Shown here: positions 45,701-54,700 of the stretch, piece by piece
Numbering within the stretch: position 1 is the first letter of the stretch
How the letters are laid out: each line of letters begins with the position of its first letter
DNA from: Amycolatopsis alba DSM 44262
GTDB lineage: Bacteria; Actinomycetota; Actinomycetes; Mycobacteriales; Pseudonocardiaceae
NCBI RefSeq assembly: GCF_000384215.1
Contig: NZ_KB913032.1
Location: forward strand, 62,001-126,000
Reading direction: 5' to 3'
DNA: 64,000 nucleotides
The notes under the pieces: generated by a model
Told to the model about the DNA's origin: nothing
The model's input: only the letters and a program-made list of their open reading frames with translations
Databases searched by the model: none
Translations under genes and position numbers: made by a program

Positions 45701-48700
45701 CGGCGCGTAGACCGTCCGGTGGTGGCCTTGGGCCTTGAGCTCGCGGCGGAAGTCGTAGCCGCCGCCACCGGGCTCGTTCAGCTTTCCGGATTCGCACGCC
45801 AGCAGCACGATCGGCGCTTCGGGCCGGGCTTCGAGGACCTGCCGGAAGTCCGCGTTCTCGAGCGCGCGCTGGGCGAGCTCCTCACCGGTGATCCGCTGGG
45901 CGAGCAAGCGTTTGGGGAGCTTGACCCGGAACCGGTCCGGACCGGCGTGGAGGTAGAGGAAGATCGGCTGTTTCGCGAGTGCTTTCGAGGCCCACGGGGC
46001 GGGCCTGCTCACCGACCGGGGCGCCTCCGGTTCCGCTGATCCGGGCTGATTTTCCGGCCTCGGGCTCAGGCTGTTGTACTCGACGACCGGCCTGGCGCCG
46101 GTCGTGCGGGCCCAGGTGCGGGCGACGAGGGCGTCGTTGTTCTTGGTGGGGAACGCGATGCCGACGACCTTGTCCCCGGCGCCGGTCAGGGTGTTGATGA
46201 CGGGCGGGATCGCGGGGGCTTCCGGGGCGGGCCTCGACGCCGTCCTCGTGTCCAGGTCACGGGTCGCCAGGTACTCCCCGGTCGAGGTCCGGGCGATCCG
46301 GACCGGCCGCGGACCGGCGGGGCCGTACGCGACGTCGTCCCCGTTCTCGGTGACGACGTGCAGCCGGACCCCGAAGGCCTCGGCGATCTTCGCCGCCGTC
46401 GTGTTCCGCAGCGTCGCGCCCAGCTCCCGCAGTTCCGCCTGACGTGCCGCCGAATCGGGCGCGACAGCGGCGGCGACCGCGGCGATCAGGTTCTCGGTGA
46501 CCGGCTTCCCGCCGACCGGGACCACCGTCTTGTTCAGCTGGAAGAGCGTGTCCTGCTGGGCGGCGGTGAGCCCCGGATGCACCGGGACGTGTTCGGTGGC
46601 AAGGAAATCAGCCGTCGGTGACAACGCGACGCGCACCGGCTCGCCGTCCGCGGGACCGAGCGCGACCGTCGCCCCGTCCTCGGTCAGCAGCTCCAGGCGG
46701 ACATCGAGCGCGACCGCGACCTCTTCCGGCGTGGGTTCCCGCAGCGCGGCGCCCCGCTCCCGCAGTTCCGCCTGGCGCGCGGGGGAATCGGGCGCGAGTG
46801 TCCGGGCGATCGCCTCGACGAGGTTCGCCCCCAGGGTGTCTCCGCCGACCTGGACGGCGTCCCGGCGTTCCTGGCCGAGTGTGGTCCGCTGCGCGTCCGT
46901 CAGCCCGCTGCCGGGCCGGGCGCCCGGCAGCGGGTCCTGGCCGGGATCGGTGAGGCGGCCGTCCCCGTGGCCCAGCTGGCTGTGCAGGATGTGCTGGATC
47001 ATCCAGGTGTGGCGGGGCATCAGCTTCGGCGTCGCACCGGGCTTGACGACGTCCTTGCCCATGATGCTTCCGTCGCCGGTGACGACACCGCCCGCGCCGT
47101 CGTCCTCACGGCTGAGGAACACCCGGTCCTTGTCGTGTTCCTCGTCGGCCGCGCCGAGGTAGTGCAGCAGCTCGTGCGCCAGTTCCTCCGGCGTGGCGTC
47201 GGAGCGCCAGTTGGTCTGGGTGGTGCGCTCGTCGTCACCGGCGACGACGTCGTACGCGCGGTACCGGGAGCCGGCTGGCCGGTCGCCGGTGAACTCGATC
47301 CGGACGTGCAGCTGGTCGCCGTTCGGCAGGCCGTGGCGTTTGTTGATCAGCTTCTCGACGCCGGCCGCGGCGCGTTCCCGCAGCCGCGCGACCTGTTCTT
47401 CGGTGACGCCGCGGCCGGGTACGAGGTTGATCGGCACGGTGAATTCGGTGACCGAGCGGTCGCCGACCTTGAAGCGGCTGACGCCGTACCGGATGACGCC
47501 GTCGTAGCGTTTGTCCTTGCCGGTCTGCACCGTGGTGAGCACGTCGGCGGTCTCGGTGGACACCGACCGCCTCGGCGTGGTCGCCCGCAGCGGCTCCCAC
47601 TGCGCCGGGTCGAGCGGGTTCGCCACCGAGAACCAGGGCGCGTCGGTGGCCCGGCTGTGCCGCCACTTCTCGTCCTCGGGAGAACCCGGCGGTGCCGTAT
47701 GCCGCGCGAGTTCGGCGTCCAGCGCGCCTTTCGCCAGCCACCAGGCGTCCTGTTTGGTGTCCGCGAAATCGAGCCACGCGGCCTGAAGCGCGGCCTGGGT
47801 GCGGACGAGCTGCTCCGCCGCGGCGACCCGCTGCTCCTGCGCCTCCGCCGCGGCGGCCTCGGTGGCGGCCAGCGTTTCCCGTTGCTCCGTCAGGACTTCA
47901 CGGAGCAGGTCACGCCGGAGTTTCGCGTCGACCCGTTCCCGCCGCAGCCGGCGGACGTCGTCCAGCGCCTCGGCGAGATCCTGGTTCCCCTCGGCGAGGT
48001 CGACCCGTACGCGGGCCGCCGCCAGCGCGGAGGAGACCACCTGGAAGTCGCGTGCCGCGTCGGCGGCACCACGGGCGAGGTCGTCGAGATCGACGGTCCT
48101 GGCCCCGAGCCCGGCCAGCACCTCGTCGGTGGCCACGGCCACCCGGTCATGGTGGAGCTGCGCGGCCTCGGCGAGGTTTTCGGCCTCCCGCAAGGCGTTC
48201 TCGGTTTCGCGGGCGTACTTGTGGTGCCGATCTTCCAGGGTGCCGGGACGGCGGACCCGTGCCGCGTCGACCGTGGCCTTCCAGTCGACGCCGACACCGA
48301 GCTTCTTCGCCAGCTCTTCGGCCCGGCGCCGGTGACCCTCCGCACCGACCTCGGCGTCCCGCCACGCTTTGGCGGTCCTGCCGACCCTGCCCTGCCGTGC
48401 CTTCAGCACGCGCGGCGTCTTCTGGCCGGTCACGTCCGCCAGCCCGCCGATCGGCATCCGCACGTCCGCCGAACCGGGCAGTGAGACGTCCACGACCTTG
48501 GTCCGGCCGTCGACCTCGACCACGATCCGGTAGTCCACGTCGAACCGCACGAGCGCGGTCCGCCCGACCGGTTTGAGGTTCGCGACGGCGGACACGGTCG
48601 TGCCGTCGACCGTGGCGTCACCGGGCTCGCTGGTCCACCGCGCGTCGGCACCGGTGACCAGGCCGCCGATGTTGTCCTTCTCGGTGACCGGGGTGACCGT

Positions 48701-51700
48701 CGGCCCGGTGAAACCCATGTCGCCCGCCTCGACGACCTTCCGTTCGGCGGAGCGGGCCGTCGTCGAGTTCTTCGGGTTCTCCAGGTTGACGCCATCGCTC
48801 AGCGCGATCGTCCGCGGTTTGCCGAGCCGCGCGTGCACCTCGACGCCCGCCCGCTTGCCCCGCAGGACGGCGGCCTCGCGCAAAGCCGGCACCGGCAGGC
48901 TTTTCGTGGTCATGGTGGGCAGGAAGGCCTGCAGCACCTGAGGGCTCAGACTCGACCACAGGGCGTTGAGCGGGCCGGTGCCGTACCCGGTGATCCCGCT
49001 GTCCGCGCCGGCGTCGGTCAAGGCCTTCCGCACGACCGCGCGCAGCCGGGCGGCGGCGCGCACGGATTCGACCGACGCCATGTCGGGCAGCCTGGTGACA
49101 CTCCCCTGACGCCAGTTCTCCAGCGCGGCCGGGGTGGCGTCCGCCGCGGGCCGCGGCTCCGGCTCCGCGTCCTCCGTGGTGCCCGGCTCCCGGTCGGTGC
49201 CGCCGGTCAGGTTGTCGGCCAGCAGCCGGATCCCGAGCAGCCGCTCACCGGTGCGGGCCGACGCGACGGTTTTGTCGCCCTGCTTCACCTCGAGGGTGAA
49301 CTCGATCGGCACGTCGAACAGCGCGGCGGGCCCGGTCCCGGTCCGCAGCCGCGTTTCCTGTTCGGTGCGGACCTCCGTGGTGCCGGTGACCTTGACCGCG
49401 CCGATCCCCTTGGTGACCGCGCCGCCGACCGACGTCGCCGTGGCCCCGCCGTCGCTCTGGTATTTCTCCTGCCCGCCTGCCCGGAGCGCGGCCGACCACG
49501 CTTTGGCCGTGCTGTCGGTGGTGACGGTCCGGACCGCGCGGACGGTGCTGTGTTCGACGGTCCGGCCGTCGTTGACCACTTCGCGGAAAGCGGGATCTCC
49601 CAGCGTTTTCGCGGTCAGCAGGAGCTGGTAACCGCTGTCGGTGAAGACTTTCGGCAGATGCGTGTGCAGCGGGATCCCGCCGTCCAGCGCGCTGTCGACC
49701 AGTCCGCGCACGCCGTCCGGCGAGACGAGGCCGGTCAGCCGCGTCCAGTTGTGCATCGCGTCGTTCAGGGACACGCCCGGCAGCAGCGGGATCTTGGCCT
49801 TGGCCAGCTCCGCGGACAGTTTCGGCACCAGATCGGACAGGTCGGGCAGCCGCTCGACGGCGCCGAGCCCCAGCGTGCCCCGCTTTCCGTTCGACAGCGT
49901 CGAAGGAGCCGCCAGCCGCTCGTCCCGTTCCCTCGGCCCGTCGGGCTTGGCAGGCAGGAGACCGTGCGCCCTGGCCTGGTCTTCGGTGAGCCACACCAGC
50001 GCCGCGCCCGGCAGCCGGACCGACCGGGCGGCGACCCTGGCGTCCGGCCGGATCAGCGCGGTCTGCTGCCGCGCCTCGGCGAGCACGGTGAAGTCGACGT
50101 CGAACCGGGCCAGCACCCGCGGGGTACCGGCCGCCGTGGTCAGGTTGCGGTCCACGACCGCGGAGATGTCGAGGCCTTCGGCCTTCGTGGTGGTCTTCGC
50201 CCACGGTTTGCCGGACAGGCCGCCGGTCGCGGAGCCGGTGGGATCGTCGTTCACCGAACCGGTGCCCGAGACGCCCGCGGTGACCGTCGGGCCGGTGCTC
50301 TTGCTGGTGCCGCCGTCGAACCGGAACCCGCCCGAAGTGGACTGTTCCGCGCCCGCGTCGTCGGCCACCCGGACCAGGGTGGGCCCGCTCAGCCTCGCGT
50401 GGACGCCGATCCTGCCCACGCGGTCCGCGAGGCGCCGGGAGTGGACGAGGTCGGTGCTCACCGCGCCGCGGGTGAGCGACCGCAGCGACGCCTTGATGGA
50501 GTCGGTGCCCAGCATCGCCTGGACGGTGGTCCAGGCGTCGCTGCCGGGCAGCGCGAGCGCCTTGTCGCCGTCCGACGCCTCCACCAGCGCCTCCAGCGCC
50601 GCCGCGCCGACGTGCCCGGTGTGGGCGATGCTCTCCACCCCGAGCCAGTCGCCGACGGCAGGCGCCGGGAGCTTCTGGAAGTGGCCGGTGATCGACCGCG
50701 GCGGGTCGAGTTCGCGGATCTCTGGCGCGCCGGGCGCGACCTGGCCCGCTTCGGCGGGCAGGGTCAGGCTGTCCGACATCCACAGCGTGAAGTTCGCCGG
50801 GAGCGGGTCGGAGCCGTCCTCCAGCTTGTCGGGGGTGGTCCAGATCTGCCGGACTTCCGGCACCTGAAGGCCCGGCAGCCCCGGCAGCATCTGCCGGACC
50901 GTCGCGTTCAGCCGGGAGAACCCGGTGATCGAGACGACGAACCGGCCCTCGTGCTCGAAACCCTCGGAGTCGGCGCTGCCGATGTTGAGGTCCGTCGACT
51001 CGGTGACCGGCCCGGCCCCGGTCCGGGTGCCGGTACTGCTGCCGTACTTCGCCGAAGCCGTCCCCGTCGCCCCGAAGGTCACCTTGCCCTCGGGCCCGGC
51101 CGTCCAGCCCTTGGTCGTCGCGGAGGAGGCGCCGAGTGCCGGGCCGGTGGTCGTGGCGTTGCGGATCAGCCGCCCGGTCGCCCGCCCGATGTGCTTGGGA
51201 GGCTTCGCTTCCAGCCGCACGGTGACGGTGACGTTGTCCTGCCAGAGCACGCCCTGGCGTTTGAGCGTCACCGACACCCCGGCGCCCAGCAGCGCGTCCA
51301 TCCGGTTGCGCAGCGCCAGTGGCGACAACACCGCCTGAAGCCGGTGCTCGTTGGCCAGCATCTCCAGCGTCCGCGCGGTTTTCGCCGGAGCGCTCGTCTT
51401 GTCCCAGTCGGGCAGCAGGTCCTTGTACTGGCCCGCCTCCCGGAGTTTGCCGCGGATCTCCGTCAGCACGGCGTCGGCGCCGGTGAACCCGCCGACCCGC
51501 ACGTTGCCCGCCGCGAGCCCCGCGGCCAGCTGCGCGGGCGGGAACTTCTGCGTCGAGGGCGGGACGATCCCGTCGCCGGTGCCGTCCGGGACCGGCAGGC
51601 CCTGTTCGGCGGCTTCGGCCAGCCCCACCCTGGCGTAGACCGTCGCCGTGGTGCTGGTCTCCTTGCCGTCCAGCGCCTGCACGACGATCTCGGTCTCGAA

Positions 51701-54700
51701 CCGGTAGAGACCGACGTCGCCCTTGAGCTGGATCCCCGATTTCACCGTCGAGGTCCGGCCGGACACGACGGTGTCCACCGTCCGTGCCGAGTAGCCCGCC
51801 CCGACCCCGGCGGCGATCTTCGCCCCCTTGACACCGCCACCGCCGCCGAACGCGACGGAGGCGTCGAACCCGCGTTTGGTGAAGGCGGAAACGGTCGAAC
51901 CGGTGGTCGCGGATTCGTGCAGCCGCAACTGGGTCCCGGTGGTGGGGCCGACGAACTCGGCCTTGGTCAGCACGGCCTTCATCCGCACCGCCGCGACCTT
52001 GCCGCCGTCCACGCTGAGCAAGGCGGGCGAACTGACCCAGCCTTCCAGCATGGCGCCGAAGTTCTCCCGGATACCGGCGGTGCCGAGGAACGCGCGCAAC
52101 GCGTCGCGGCCGGGGGCGCCGAACGCGGTGACCGACCGGGGCAGCAGCCCCGCCGTCCCGGTGAACACCTCGGCGAGATCGGTGACCGCCTCGGGCACCG
52201 GATTCCGGAGGTTGCGCCCGACGTCGGCGGTCAGGTCCTTCGCGGACAGTCCTTCAGGCGGCGTGACGCGGACGAGGTCGTCCGGAAGCCGCACGGTGAC
52301 CTGACCGGGAACCGGCCTCGACGGCTCCGGACCGGTGATCTCAGCGCCGCTTTCGTCGTGGACGCTGACGGTGAACTCGACGTTCAGACCCACCCGCCGG
52401 GAACCCTCACCGGACCGGATCGCCCGCTGGTCCGAAGTGGACACCGAGACGGTCTGTGTCGCGCCGGGCGCCGCCAGCGCGACCTTGCCGCCGACGGTGA
52501 GATACGGACCGGTCGGCGCCTGCACGGTCGCGGCCGCCCCGACGTCACCGGCGCGGAGGACGGCGAGGTTCTCCGCGTTCGCGGTGCCGCCCTGGACCGT
52601 GAGATCCGCCTTGGTCTTCTCTCTCGGCTCGCTCACCACGTCGGCGCCGAGGGTGGCCCGGATCCGGACCTCCCGCCAGCCCTTGTCGGTGCGGAGCGGG
52701 AAATGCAGGCCGCTGAGCGCGGATTCGAAATCGTCTTCGACGGCGTTCCTGATCGCGTCGAGCCGATCCGGCTTCACACCGGGAAGCAGCCGGGTCAACT
52801 CGTCGCGGAGGCCGGCGGTCCCCTCGATCGCGAGGACCGGTGCCGAGCCGAGCGCCTGGCCGGTGGCGAGGAACGGCGGCAGATCCGCTCGCGTCAGATC
52901 CTGCGCTTTCTTGGCGGGCTCGGTGGTTTCGGTTGTCGTTTCTGTTGTCTCGGTGGTGATCTCGGTGATCTCGGTGGTGGTTTCGGTGGGGGCCGGGATC
53001 CGCGGGCTGGTCTCCAGCGTGGCTTCGTGCTGGAGAAGGTCTTCCACGAAAGGTTCGCCGAGGTCGAGTTCGATCGCGGGCGCCGGAGCGTCCCCGGTGA
53101 CGACGGTTTCGGTCACCGTCTGCCCGACCTGGATCTCCTCCGACGTGGTGCGCAGCGGCGCCGGGCGGGTCCGTGGCCGTTCCTCGTCCTCCGGTTGTCC
53201 TTCGTACGCCGGGGATTGCTGGGGTGTGTTCGCCGTTGTTCCCGCGTCGGAGGTGGTCCGCACGGTGGCGGGCGCGGTCTCCGTCGTTTTGACGTCCCGC
53301 TTGCCGGACGAGCTCGTCTTGACGTCCGATGGCGACTTTGTGTCCGAAGTGGACTTTGTGCTCGAAGCCGTCTTGGTGTCCGAAGCCTTCGTTTCGGTGG
53401 TCTTGGTGTCGGTGGTCTTGGTATCGGCGGCCTTGGTTTCAGGGGCCGCTTTGGTGTCCGAAGTGGACTTGACGTCGGTGGCGGCGGGCGTCGCGGCCGG
53501 GCCGCTCTTGGTGTCGAGCGGGAGATTCGCCGGAACGTCGCCGAGCGAACCCATCCCGCCGCCGAACTTCTCCTTGAGCGACGTGACCGCCGAATCGAGG
53601 GCGTGCTCCCCGATCCCTTCGAGTTTGTGGCTGACGGCGCCGCCGACCACCCCGCCCGCGAAACCCATCCCGTATTCCGCGGCGGACACGGATTCACCGT
53701 TGAGCGCGGCCATCGCGGCCTGGCTCATCACCCCGGAGACGCCCTCGAAGAGGAAGATCGTGCTGAACTCGGTGGCCTTGGCGAGCATGTTGCCGCCGAG
53801 CCGGTCGGCGACGTTCCGGGTCAGCACGTCCGGCACGTGACCGGCGAGCAGGTCGACGGAGTCCTTGCCCAGCTTGTCGCTGTGCGGCGCGAGCACCTTG
53901 CGCAGGCTGTCGTCGAAGGCCCCGCTGCCGTCGAGGCCGTGTTTGGTCCAATTGTCCACAAAGGTGCGCGCGTAGTCCCGGCCGAGTTGCCGGGCCGCGT
54001 CGTCACCGAGGGTCTTGCCGAACGCGGTACCGAACCGGTCGGCGACCTCCTCGCCGAAACCGTCGATCGCGCGCTTGGTGAACGCTGTCGCCGGGTCGCT
54101 GAGCTGTTTGCCCGCCCGGTCGGTCAGTGTCCGGCCGATGTCGCGCACCCAGTTGTCGGCGAGTGCGTCGCCGCCCGGCAGTTTGAGATCCTTGACCAGC
54201 TTCAGCAGGTCGTCGGTGGCGATCTTGCCGAAGTCCTTGCCCAGCAGGCTGCCGATCTTGCGGCCCAGTTTCTCGCCGAGTTCACCGACGGCGCCGCCGA
54301 GCAGACCACCGATCGCGCCCGAGATCGCCGTCTGTTTGGTGCTTTCGTCGTCCCATTCGGTGCGTTCCCGCTGCAGGCGCTGCACGGCGGCGTCGATGAT
54401 CAGCCCGCCGGTGATCCCGATGAACATCTCGAACACGATCGCCCGCACGAGCATCTTGAACAACACGAGCAGATAGCCGCGTGTGAGCGCGTAATGCCAG
54501 GTGAGGTTCGCGAGCGACGCGCCCGCGGTGACCGAGGCGAGGGCGTACTCCATCGCGATCTCGTAGGCGAGGAGGAACAGCTGGCCGATCGCGGAGAACT
54601 TCGTGTACTCGACGTCCAGCGCGATCTTGCGGCAGCCGTCGGCGATACCCTGCGTTCCCTCGGCGAGCTCGCCCAGCAGGTTCGGCGACCCGCCGGTGAG

